Shown: in pieces, positions 54,060 to 61,808 of the stretch
How the letters are laid out: each line of letters begins with the position of its first letter
Numbering within the stretch: the first letter of the stretch is position 1
Source of the DNA: Alteromonas stellipolaris
GTDB lineage: Bacteria; Pseudomonadota; Gammaproteobacteria; Enterobacterales; Alteromonadaceae
Assembly: GCF_001562115.1 (NCBI RefSeq)
Contig: NZ_CP013926.1
Coordinates: 3,224,001-3,288,000 of the forward strand
Length of the DNA: 64,000 nt
Reading direction: 5' to 3'
The notes under the pieces: model-generated
Told to the model about the DNA's origin: nothing
What the model saw: only the letters and a program-made list of their open reading frames with translations
Databases searched by the model: none
Made by a program: the position numbers and the translations under genes

Positions 54060-54548
54060 ATGCAAACAACATCACATCGAATATATAAACCAACACAAGC
54101 ATATATCTCAGCAACATGGGCTTCCCTTGCGATTGGAGTTATTGGCTACCTTGTTGGATTATGGAACGCCAACATTCTACTTAATGAAAAAGGCTATTAT
54201 TTGGCAATATTCATTTTAGCCATGTTTTCAGCTGTAACCTTACAAAAGACGGTAAGAGATAAACAAGAAGGCCTACCAACTACCACTGTTTTCGTTGGTA
54301 TGTGTTGGGCAGCTTTTTTTAGTGCTGTTGCCCTGCTGGGTATAGGCCTTTTTAATGCCGACATGTTTCTAAGTGAAAAAGGATTTTACGGTATGGCATT
54401 TATACTTAGCTTATTTTCTATCATTACCGTTCAGAAAAATATGCGCGATTTAACCAATGAAGATGGAAGCACTTTATCATCAGCTTACCCTGGGGTAGCG
54501 AATAGTATCGATGTAGCACTCGAAACCACTGACATAGTAGGCGAGTAA
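54060..54548 (+). CDS. YiaA/YiaB-type inner-membrane protein
   Basis: Start at ATG 54060 with AAGGAATTT upstream gives 162 residues; an earlier in-frame ATG (53964) would place the palindrome inside the gene and lacks a well-spaced ribosome site. It contains two copies of the two-helix YiaAB module: WASLAIGVIGYLVGLWNANILLNEKGYY... and WAAFFSAVALLGIGLFNADMFLSEKGFY..., each ending in a VRD/MRD turn. It is an inner-membrane protein of unknown function. Confidence 0.85.
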   Translation: MQTTSHRIYKPTQAYISATWASLAIGVIGYLVGLWNANILLNEKGYYLAIFILAMFSAVTLQKTVRDKQEGLPTTTVFVGMCWAAFFSAVALLGIGLFNADMFLSEKGFYGMAFILSLFSIITVQKNMRDLTNEDGSTLSSAYPGVANSIDVALETTDIVGE

Positions 54549-54603
54549 ACCGAAATGGGGGCAGAGCACTTTACTGGTTACTAATATACTCTGGCCCTAC
54601 TAT

Positions 54604-54993
54604 TTAGCGATCTTCTTTCGAAAGTAAGAATCTATTCTTCCATTCGTAAACTGCCAACAAACCGACAAATAATGCTTCGCCACAGATGAAAAACACACCA
54701 ACTGGGCTTGCTATGTGGGCATACAAGATAACGATAGCAGCACAAACAACCACCCAAACGCTATTTGCGATGGCAAGAACCTTAATGCTCATCAAGCTTT
54801 TCTTGTTTGATAGTGCCAGCGCTAATGCATAACAGCCATAGATAGTGTTTGCACTTGCCAGGAAAAGAATAGTGTTAAGGGGCAATTGATAAAGCTCACT
54901 AACCCATCCCGCAAAGGCAAATAACGCTAAGCCCACTGCTAAACCAGCACTACCATCTATGTATAAGACGCTGATGTTTTTACGCCATATCAT
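54604..54993 (-). CDS. Small four-helix membrane protein
   Basis: This 129-residue protein has four hydrophobic helices (about 13-31, 39-58, 70-90 and 95-112). Polar residues are few. Converges with the yiaA-like gene and reads in the same direction as the RidA homologue upstream. No family recognised; could be a DoxX- or DUF-type integral protein. Confidence 0.6.
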   Translation of the reverse strand: MIWRKNISVLYIDGSAGLAVGLALFAFAGWVSELYQLPLNTILFLASANTIYGCYALALALSNKKSLMSIKVLAIANSVWVVVCAAIVILYAHIASPVGVFFICGEALFVGLLAVYEWKNRFLLSKEDR

Positions 54994-55091
54994 CAGAGCT
55001 CCTTAGAGTTGTCCTAATATGTCCTTCTATTACACTCTTTTGGTTACATTCTCATAATTCAAGCGATGGCTAAATTAATTCTCTGATACGT

Positions 55092-55529
55092 CTACTCTTT
55101 AAATGCAACCACTTCTATTTCAATCATGTGGTTTGGGCTATAGAGCCTCTGTACTTCTACTAGCGTAGAACTTGGGTATTGGCCCTCTTTAAACTTTTCT
55201 TTTCGCACCTTGCCCAGCTTTTTAAACGCTTCAATATCAGTGGTATAAATTACCTGCTTTACGATACTTTCCATGCCTAAGTTATTATCTTTCAGGGTAT
55301 TTTGTATAAGGGTATAGATTTCCCTTACTTGCTCTTCCAGTGTAGCTTTGTCACTTGCGATACCAGATAGGTAAACGTTGTTACCTGCAATAACCACTTG
55401 GGAGTAACCAATTTCTGCCTCCCACGGGTTATACATTTTTCTCTCTATTTTGGTATCAGCAGTAGAAACAGAACAAAAGAGCAATGTTGAGCTAAGAAGT
55501 ACGAGGTTTCGAACCAGTCTGAGAAACAA
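55092..55529 (-). CDS. Exported RidA-family protein
   Basis: This 145-residue protein has a signal peptide (FLRLVRNLVLLSSTLLFCSVSTAD) followed by a complete YjgF/RidA domain: NPWEAEIGYSQVVIAGNNVYLSGIAS, EEQVREIYTLIQNTLKDN, and RLYSPNHMIEIEVVAF. Start is TTG at 55527-55529, supported by AGGAG six bases away. RidA proteins deaminate reactive imines or enamines in the cytoplasm. The usual catalytic Arg near the C-terminal R-L-Y/MIEIEVVA region appears as VEVQRLY. A periplasmic location is unusual. Confidence 0.82.
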   Translation of the reverse strand: MFLRLVRNLVLLSSTLLFCSVSTADTKIERKMYNPWEAEIGYSQVVIAGNNVYLSGIASDKATLEEQVREIYTLIQNTLKDNNLGMESIVKQVIYTTDIEAFKKLGKVRKEKFKEGQYPSSTLVEVQRLYSPNHMIEIEVVAFKE

Positions 55530-55568
55530 TTGAACTCTCCTAAATAAACGAAAAGGGGTTAGAGTACT

Positions 55569-55586
55569 TTAATGATCGTTCATTAA
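55569..55586 (-). promoter_or_regulatory. Dyad ahead of the RidA-like gene
   Basis: TTAATGA-TCGT-TCATTAA: perfect 7-bp arms with a four-base spacer, in the form of TetR-family operators. It lies about 40 bases upstream of the TTG start. Confidence 0.45.
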
Positions 55587-55618
55587 TTAACATACTCTGT
55601 CCCCATTGTTCAATGTGC

Positions 55619-56701
55619 TTATTCAATAAACGTCCACGCCACAAAGCGACTTTGCTTTTGCCCTTGCCCCATATCTACTTTCAGAAACTTCGTTGCACCG
55701 TAGTAATTTATACTGGTTTCAATGGCTTTTAAGTGGTCGCTTTTAGACACTAAACAAGTAAACCAATCTACTTGTGATTTGTACTTTACACTTTCAATAA
55801 TCATGCGCTGAATGAAGGCTAGTTCCCCTCCTTCGCACCACAGTTCGTTACCTGTTCCCGCGAAGTTTAGCTTTATGTTACTGATATCGGGCTTCGCTTT
55901 AGCAGAGGCGTTTGTATTAGCGTTAATATCAGCATTGGCATCAATTCGAGGCTTTTTACCACTTCGCTTGTGCTTGTTTCCTTTAAGGCCAATGGCTTTG
56001 CGCTCGCTTCCAAGCGCAGCCGCTTCAGCAGATTTGTGAAAAGGTGGGTTACACATCGTGAAAGTGAAGTGCTCGTTAGGCTGAATAATACCTTCAAATA
56101 TTTTCGTTTTATTCGGCTGCTTTCGAACCGACAATAAAGGAGTAAGCTTAGGATTTTTTGTAGCGATTGATTTAGCCGATTTTACCGATACCACATCGAT
56201 GTCGCTTCCCACAAACTGCCAACCATAGCTTTGACTGCCAATGATAGGATAAATAGCATTAGCGCCTATGCCTACATCCAGTCCTTTTACGCTTTTACCT
56301 TTTGGGATAACACCTTTATTGCTAGATGCCAACACATCGGCTATGCCATGAATATAATCGGCGCGCCCAGGTACTGGCGGGCACAGGTAGCCGTTAGGTA
56401 TGTCCCAGGTTTTCAGCCCGTAATAATAGATAAGCAATGCTGCATTGAGGGTTTTAACGGCGTCTTGGTTGGCAAAGTCGATACTCTTTTTGCCGCTTTT
56501 TGCATTAATCACATAGCCAGATAATGCTGGGTGTGCCTGGCACAACGCCGCCATTGGGTAACCATCTTTATGCACATTACGAACATGCATGGAGGTGCCG
56601 GCCTTAGTCGTGGATTTTAACGAAGACTTAGGCGAACTTTTTGTTTTGGGTCTGGTTTTACTGGTTGAGCTTGAGTTGCTGTTAGGTGTGGAGTCTACCA
56701 A
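55619..56701 (-). CDS. rlmF: 23S rRNA (adenine-1618-N6)-methyltransferase
   Basis: The enzyme methylates A1618 of 23S rRNA using S-adenosylmethionine. The 360 residues align with E. coli RlmF (308): HVRNVHKDGYPMAALCQAHP, LCPPVPGRADYIHG, GLDVGIGANAIYPIIG, the catalytic CNPPFH, then ELWCEGGELAFIQRMI, and GQKQSRFVAWTFIE at the end. It carries a Ser/Lys-rich N-terminal tail of about 37 residues and an Asn/Ala-rich insertion after the NPPFH region (KRSGKKPRIDANADI...). The start is TTG at 56699-56701, with AGGA upstream. Confidence 0.95.
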   Translation of the reverse strand: MVDSTPNSNSSSTSKTRPKTKSSPKSSLKSTTKAGTSMHVRNVHKDGYPMAALCQAHPALSGYVINAKSGKKSIDFANQDAVKTLNAALLIYYYGLKTWDIPNGYLCPPVPGRADYIHGIADVLASSNKGVIPKGKSVKGLDVGIGANAIYPIIGSQSYGWQFVGSDIDVVSVKSAKSIATKNPKLTPLLSVRKQPNKTKIFEGIIQPNEHFTFTMCNPPFHKSAEAAALGSERKAIGLKGNKHKRSGKKPRIDANADINANTNASAKAKPDISNIKLNFAGTGNELWCEGGELAFIQRMIIESVKYKSQVDWFTCLVSKSDHLKAIETSINYYGATKFLKVDMGQGQKQSRFVAWTFIE

Positions 56702-56811
56702 GGCGACTATCCTATTTTTAGATATTTGGCTAAGTGAATTTCTAATAAATGTTTAATCGCCGTCGAGGCTACAGGCACCACATCAGAAATAACTAAATAG
56801 ATGAGAAAAGG

Positions 56812-57279
56812 CTATTTTATAACAGCATCGCTAGGGCTATCGCCTAGTAAAAACCGAGCGCCCGCCCCTTTCTCGGCAATGCGATCGTGCTTATTGTACA
56901 GCTTGCACTTATCTAAAGACAAACAACCACAACCAATACAGCCCTCTAACGAAGATTTCAATGCGGTTAACTCAGCAATACGCTTTGCAATGTGTTTGTT
57001 GAATACTTCACTAAGCCTAGCCCAATCTTCTTTATTCGGCGTGCGATTATCTGGCAGAGTTTGCAGTAGTTGTCGAATGTCATCCAGTGCATAGCCCATG
57101 TTTTGCGCGATTAGAATAAACGACACCCTGCGAATGACTGAACGAGGAAACATTCTATTTCCGCCTTGGGTTCGCACGGAAGGAATAAGGGATTCGTTGG
57201 CATAATAGCGAATAAGCGATACTGCGTTACCGGTTCGCTTTGCAACAAAGCCAATACGCACTAGGGGTTCAGGGGCCAT
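56812..57279 (-). CDS. soxR: Redox-sensitive MerR-family activator SoxR
   Basis: The protein is a [2Fe-2S] sensor of redox-cycling compounds. It has 155 residues from ATG 57277-57279; an ATG five codons earlier is possible. The MerR HTH (RIGFVAKRTGNAVSLIRYYANESLIP), dimer helix and the cluster motif CIGCGCLSLDKC (C-x2-C-x-C-x5-C) near residue 118 are all present. No soxS is seen; instead it is divergent from a VOC-family gene across a palindromic site, the usual non-enteric arrangement in which SoxR acts directly on neighbours. Confidence 0.95.
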   Translation of the reverse strand: MAPEPLVRIGFVAKRTGNAVSLIRYYANESLIPSVRTQGGNRMFPRSVIRRVSFILIAQNMGYALDDIRQLLQTLPDNRTPNKEDWARLSEVFNKHIAKRIAELTALKSSLEGCIGCGCLSLDKCKLYNKHDRIAEKGAGARFLLGDSPSDAVIK

Positions 57280-57304
57280 TTTAAAAATCTGCATTTAATA
57301 CTTG

Positions 57305-57324
57305 ATCTAAAGTTAGCTTTAGAT
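57305..57324. promoter_or_regulatory. Palindrome between soxR and the VOC gene, probable SoxR operator
   Basis: ATCTAAAG-TTAG-CTTTAGAT has perfect 8-bp arms. It lies 26 bases from the soxR start and 90 bases from the VOC start. The sequence differs from the enteric soxS operator (CCTCAAGTTAACTTGAGG), but the dyad has the same form and centre type. Confidence 0.6.
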
Positions 57325-57413
57325 ATTAAGCTGTTGCTGTCTATTAATCCACTGCGCTTTTTTATCGAAAAAGTTACCGGTGAAAAACACACAACAGAAA
57401 ATAAGGAAATACG

Positions 57414-57842
57414 ATGCAAGCAGCCTCACTTGAACACGCCAATATTACCGTCACTAACCCAGATGCTATTGCTGATGCCTTGTGCCAGTTGTTCAATTGG
57501 CACATACGTTGGCGCGGGCCAGCCAAAGATGATGGTTATACGGTACACGTGGGTTCAGATACCGCTTATTTAGCGTTGTATAAGCCAAAACAGTTTAGCT
57601 CGAATCACTACAATCAAAATGGACTAGCGTCGAACTCAAGTGCCGAGAACACATTCGATCACACCACGGTAGCCCACGTTAATCACTTAGGTATTGTGGT
57701 TGATAATTTAGACGAGGTAGAAAAAAAGGTATTCGCTTTAGGATTTAATACTTACAACCACGGTGATTATGAACCTGGAAGGCGCTTTTATTTCATGCTT
57801 GGAGAGGGTCTTGAAGCCGAAGTGGTGTCGTATACTAGCTAA
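57414..57842 (+). CDS. VOC (glyoxalase/bleomycin-resistance) family protein
   Basis: This 142-residue single-module protein has the two beta-alpha-beta-beta-beta halves: LEHANITVTNPDAIADALCQLFNWHIRWRGP and VNHLGIVVDNLDEVEKKVFALGF, ending GRRFYFMLGEGLEAEVVSY. Metal-ligand candidates are H8 and H95 or the E near the end. ATG at 57414 with AAGGAAATAC upstream. Divergent from soxR, so probably part of a small redox-stress response. Substrate unknown. Confidence 0.88.
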   Translation: MQAASLEHANITVTNPDAIADALCQLFNWHIRWRGPAKDDGYTVHVGSDTAYLALYKPKQFSSNHYNQNGLASNSSAENTFDHTTVAHVNHLGIVVDNLDEVEKKVFALGFNTYNHGDYEPGRRFYFMLGEGLEAEVVSYTS

Positions 57843-57857
57843 ACTATACTAATCTTT

Positions 57858-57890
57858 AAGGTCAGAGTTAATAAAACCAACTCTGACCTT
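57858..57890. terminator. Bidirectional terminator between the VOC and M20 genes
   Basis: AAGGTCAGAGTT and AACTCTGACCTT are perfect 12-bp arms with a nine-base loop. Only short T or A runs flank it. It separates convergent genes. Confidence 0.8.
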
Positions 57891-57917
57891 GCATCGTTTT
57901 GCCTAATTATTAATTAC

Positions 57918-59018
57918 TTAGCAACCATTAAAGTGCGCTAAAATTTTACTTACCTCGCCTATACGCCGTTCAAAGCTAGCCTTGCTTGCACGTTCATGAA
58001 TGGTATGATCGCCATCGCCGTAAGGGCCAAAGCCATCAAGGGTTGGCACGCCTGCAGCCGACACTACATTCGCATCACTCACCCCACCACGTTTTTCCAG
58101 CTTAAGTGGCGCACCCAATACACTTTCTAATTCAGCGATAAACTGCGCCTGTTCATCTGTAGGTTGCATAACATCTCGTTGCAAACCACCAGTTACGGCT
58201 ACTTTTACCCCTTCAACCGCAGGGTTTTGGGTTACTTCTTCAAACGCGGCTAACACTCTGTCCCGCTCTTCTGATTGAGTGAAGCGCGCTTCTACCGTTA
58301 AGCTAGCACTGGGTGAAATAGTATTTGCGCCTAACCCACCTTTCATTTTACCGGCGTTAACCGTGGTGCCTTTTTCTAGGTCGGTTAAATTAGTCAGGGC
58401 AATTAACATATGAGCCGCAGCCAAGTTCGCATTAATACCGTCGGTATAATGGTTACCCGCGTGAGCGCCTTTACCTTCGAATTCGATTTGAAAAGTCGCA
58501 ATACCCTTGCGAGAGATAACCACATCATGATCGAGGCCCGCCGCTTCAAAAACCATACAGGCATCGTAGGCTTTGGCTAATTCACTGGTAAGCAGCTTAC
58601 TGTCGTCACTGCCACTTTCTTCATCGCTTACCAATAGCATATCAATGTTCGCGATGTGGCCTTGTTCGGCAAATACATTTCGAAGTGCGGCAAGAGCGAT
58701 GTAATTGCCGCCTTTCATATCACATACGCCAGGGCCGTAAATCCATTCTTTATCTTCACGGAATTCGGTAAAAGTGTCTGGCGGAAAAACGGTATCTAGG
58801 TGGCCAAGTAGCAGTAATTTTGCGCCTTCACTCTTTTTAGACAGGTAGTGAACATGGTTACCTATTGCTTCACGTCGATGCGTTTCTACAGAGAATCCAA
58901 GTTGCTCCATCCACGCATTAAAGATGTCAGCATTGTGATCTACACCCGCTTTATTTTTAGTGTAAGAGTTGAGCGATATAATTGAGGCAAGTTCGGTAAA
59001 GTCCAGACTACTATTCAT
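57918..59018 (-). CDS. M20-family metallopeptidase (glutamate carboxypeptidase-like)
   Basis: This 366-residue cytoplasmic peptidase has the di-zinc site pattern: H73 in LGHLDTV, D100 in CDMKGG, catalytic Glu in SDEESGS (E133/E134), FEAAG (E about 158) and a late His near DGDHTIHE. The dimerisation domain (FEGKGAHAG) is present. The family removes C-terminal or N-acyl amino acids, for example carboxypeptidase G2-like Glu release. It is divergent from the ATP-grasp/M14 unit across 313 bases, so the ligase-and-peptidase combination may be functionally linked. Confidence 0.9.
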   Translation of the reverse strand: MNSSLDFTELASIISLNSYTKNKAGVDHNADIFNAWMEQLGFSVETHRREAIGNHVHYLSKKSEGAKLLLLGHLDTVFPPDTFTEFREDKEWIYGPGVCDMKGGNYIALAALRNVFAEQGHIANIDMLLVSDEESGSDDSKLLTSELAKAYDACMVFEAAGLDHDVVISRKGIATFQIEFEGKGAHAGNHYTDGINANLAAAHMLIALTNLTDLEKGTTVNAGKMKGGLGANTISPSASLTVEARFTQSEERDRVLAAFEEVTQNPAVEGVKVAVTGGLQRDVMQPTDEQAQFIAELESVLGAPLKLEKRGGVSDANVVSAAGVPTLDGFGPYGDGDHTIHERASKASFERRIGEVSKILAHFNGC

Positions 59019-59331
59019 GATATTTATTCCAAGTATTGATTAAAACCAAACTACGCTAAAGCCCTTGTTTTAATTGAGCTATTCACAGTAATAACACATG
59101 CTTTAAACGTTAAAGTTACAAATATTGAAATTAATTCCAATTGAGCAAAAATTAAACTTGAATAGTTCGCAATTTAGCCGTTTAATAGCGCCGCTTTTGG
59201 GAGGGACTCCTCGTACCAAGACGTACCCTGAAGTCTAATATATGTCATATTTCTCATCTAAAATAGATATTTACCACCCATTTTGGTGCAGAATTTTATT
59301 TTGAGAAATCTTCTTACTTAAATCGAACAGA
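59019..59331. other. Divergent promoter region of the peptidase/ligase loci
   Basis: The 313 bases are AT-rich in the middle. They contain a dyad CTTTAA-ACG-TTAAAG (59101-59115) and a direct repeat CGTACC at 59212-59217 and 59222-59227, ten bases apart (one helical turn). No ORF or RNA gene seen. Confidence 0.5.
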
Positions 59332-60315
59332 ATGTCAATTCATCGATTCATAAAAACAGGGTTAAAAGTCGTGCCAAAGTATACAGTCGGGATGTGGATG
59401 TACAGCAACAGCGGCGGTACTGCCATACAGGCTAAAATCGTCAACCAATTACGAGATCGCGATATCGAAGCAATTACCGATCTTAACTTAGGTCATGCAA
59501 ACGCACACAACGGAACCATTACGTGCCATAACGTGAATATGGAAGAATTAGATGCGTTCTTTTCATACAATGCAGGTCAACAAACACCTTATCAAGTTTT
59601 TCTTTATCAAGTATTGAACGAATCAATTCCGTGCCTTAACAGTTTTGAGTCTTTTTCGTTATCTGAAGATAAACTTCGCACTTCGCATCGCTTATCTCGC
59701 GCAGGTATTCGTACACCTGATTACCGACTATGTAATACCAAAGACAAACCCATGCTTAAAAATACCATCCGCGAATGGGGCGGACGCTTGGTTTACAAGC
59801 CTACCGACGGCTGGGGTGGAATGGGCATAGTAAAAGTGGAAGATGAGCGTTCTTTAGATATGCTTATCCCTTTTTTGGATCAAACCAATATTCCCCACTT
59901 CTATGTCGAACGTTTTATCAATTACGACATGACAGATTATCGCATCGACATTGTAGATGGTGAATTTGTAGGCTGTTATGGACGCAAAGCACCTAAAGAC
60001 GACTGGAAAACCAATGTCACCAGCGGCGGCTCTGTTATTCGCCGTGAACCCAATGATGAATTAGTTGCCCTAGCCATTAAAGCAGCAAAAGTTACCGGCC
60101 TAGATATCGCTGGGGTTGATGTAATTTATGACCAAGAACATGAAGAATATGTAGTACTAGAAGTAAACGGTATTCCTGCATTCGCCACGCCTGAGCAAGA
60201 AGCTGCAGGCTTGACGTTTAATGATGGAAAAATCGAGCGGATCGTTAACTTGATTGAGCGAAAAGCAATTGAAAAGCGCGCAAGTTTGCAAGCTGCGCTA
60301 ACCTCTCAACTTTAA
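59332..60315 (+). CDS. RimK-like ATP-grasp ligase
   Basis: This 327-residue cytoplasmic enzyme has an N-terminal pre-ATP-grasp domain (residues 15-100). The ATP-grasp core then has LVYKPTDGWGGMGIVKV (glycine loop), FYVERFINYDMTDYRIDIVDG, DIAGVDVIYD and the metal-binding E277-V-N279 in VLEVNGIPAF. The family joins a carboxylate to an amine through an acylphosphate, as in RimK, which adds glutamates. It is first of three tightly spaced genes (13-base gaps) with a second ATP-grasp enzyme and an M14 peptidase. Substrate unknown. Confidence 0.85.
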   Translation: MSIHRFIKTGLKVVPKYTVGMWMYSNSGGTAIQAKIVNQLRDRDIEAITDLNLGHANAHNGTITCHNVNMEELDAFFSYNAGQQTPYQVFLYQVLNESIPCLNSFESFSLSEDKLRTSHRLSRAGIRTPDYRLCNTKDKPMLKNTIREWGGRLVYKPTDGWGGMGIVKVEDERSLDMLIPFLDQTNIPHFYVERFINYDMTDYRIDIVDGEFVGCYGRKAPKDDWKTNVTSGGSVIRREPNDELVALAIKAAKVTGLDIAGVDVIYDQEHEEYVVLEVNGIPAFATPEQEAAGLTFNDGKIERIVNLIERKAIEKRASLQAALTSQL

Positions 60316-60328
60316 ACGAGAAAGTAAA

Positions 60329-61795
60329 ATGTCTACGACTAAACTACCTACTATTGGCCTTCTCTACCTAGACCATGTACTGCGCTTTTTCGACAAGTCT
60401 AACTTTAAAGGCTGGCCTGATAAAATTGAAACTGTGTGTTACCACTGGGGTAACGACAAAGCCCGCTTTGTTCGTGAAGTGAAAAGCAAAAATATCGATA
60501 TTCTGATTGGTAATATTCCTGCTACGGCTTATGAGACGTTCCGTGAAATTGCTCGCGAACTGCCAGACGTGCGCTTTTTGCCTTCAATGGATACGCAGTT
60601 TGCCAACAAGTCGAAAGAAAATGTGACCCATTTTTGCGAAAAGCATGACTTGCCTATTCCGAAAACTGATATTTTTTACGAAAAAGACGAAGCTATGGCG
60701 TTTTTACGTAAAACCAGTTATCCAAAAATTATTAAAAAATCTTATGGCCCATCTAACTATGGCGGCTACTTCGTACATAAAGTAGATAGCTTCAAAGAAG
60801 TGGTTGAACTGCTTAATAAAAAGAAATACCACCCGATTTACGTGCAAGAATTTGTGCCAATGAAGGCCGATATTCGCGTGATGCTAATTGGCCACAAGCC
60901 TGTTTGTGCGTTTTGGCGTCGTCCACCTGAAGGTGAATGGCTAACCAATACCAGTCAGGGTGGCTCGATGGATTATTCTGATGTGCCCAAAGAAGCGTTA
61001 CAAATAGCAGTGAATGCGTCTAAAGCCGCAAAAGCTGAATATTGGGCATCTGATATTGCCTTGGGTGTAGACGGTAAATACCGTATTTTAGAATGTGCAA
61101 CTGCGTTTGCCGCCTTCCCTTACATTCGTGATTGGATTGGCCAGTATATAATGTGGACCTTGTGTTCAGAGCGCTTTAAGAAGCCGCATATTCCTTTGTA
61201 TAACTGGGAGGAACTGGGTAAGATTCGCACGCCGCTATTACGCACCATGAGAAATATTACTTTTGGCGAATATACTCCAAGTAGTGATAGTGCAGACTCA
61301 GCAGCGGTAACTAATCCTGAACTTTATCCTTTGTTACCCGTTGAACTACAGCTCGATGAAGAGTGGCCAAGTGAATCCTGGAATTTTCAAGATAATTACA
61401 CGCCAAAAAGTAAGGCCAAAATAGTAACCGACTTGCATTTAGAAAACCAAGATGTGAGTGAAGATGATGGCCTAGAAGACGTCATCGGTGATGGACTAGA
61501 ACGTGTATTAAATGATAGCAACGATGAGTTTGAAGTCGACGCCGAAGTAGATGCGGGCGAACTCATTTTAACTACGTCAGAGTTAGAAAACTTTTTTGCT
61601 GGCGTAAAAGGTATAGGCCCTAAACTTACAGAGGTGATAATCAGTACTCTGGGTGAAGAGGGCACGTCAAAAGCGATTTACGCTGATCCAAGCGTGTTTC
61701 TGACGGTTAAAAACATTCAGCAGAAGAAAGTCGATGCAATTATCGCGCATTGGGATAATTTCAAGACTACGCTGGTAACCACTGATTTCTCTTAG
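60329..61795 (+). CDS. Second ATP-grasp protein with C-terminal helix-hairpin-helix domain
   Basis: This 488-residue protein has an N-terminal domain (1-100) and an ATP-grasp-like core (KKSYGPSNYGGYFVH, IYVQEFVPMKADIRVMLIG, WASDIALGVDGKYRILEC). It then has a linker of about 70 residues that is strongly acidic (380-412) and a C-terminal helix-hairpin-helix segment (ENFFAGVKGIGPKLTEVII, from about 420). The usual E-x-N metal pair is E255-C-A257, so one ligand appears lost. That suggests a changed activity or a structural role. HhH modules usually bind nucleic acid or proteins; no close analogue of this fusion is known to me. Confidence 0.75.
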   Translation: MSTTKLPTIGLLYLDHVLRFFDKSNFKGWPDKIETVCYHWGNDKARFVREVKSKNIDILIGNIPATAYETFREIARELPDVRFLPSMDTQFANKSKENVTHFCEKHDLPIPKTDIFYEKDEAMAFLRKTSYPKIIKKSYGPSNYGGYFVHKVDSFKEVVELLNKKKYHPIYVQEFVPMKADIRVMLIGHKPVCAFWRRPPEGEWLTNTSQGGSMDYSDVPKEALQIAVNASKAAKAEYWASDIALGVDGKYRILECATAFAAFPYIRDWIGQYIMWTLCSERFKKPHIPLYNWEELGKIRTPLLRTMRNITFGEYTPSSDSADSAAVTNPELYPLLPVELQLDEEWPSESWNFQDNYTPKSKAKIVTDLHLENQDVSEDDGLEDVIGDGLERVLNDSNDEFEVDAEVDAGELILTTSELENFFAGVKGIGPKLTEVIISTLGEEGTSKAIYADPSVFLTVKNIQQKKVDAIIAHWDNFKTTLVTTDFS

Positions 61796-61808
61796 TAAAG
61801 AAGAAATA

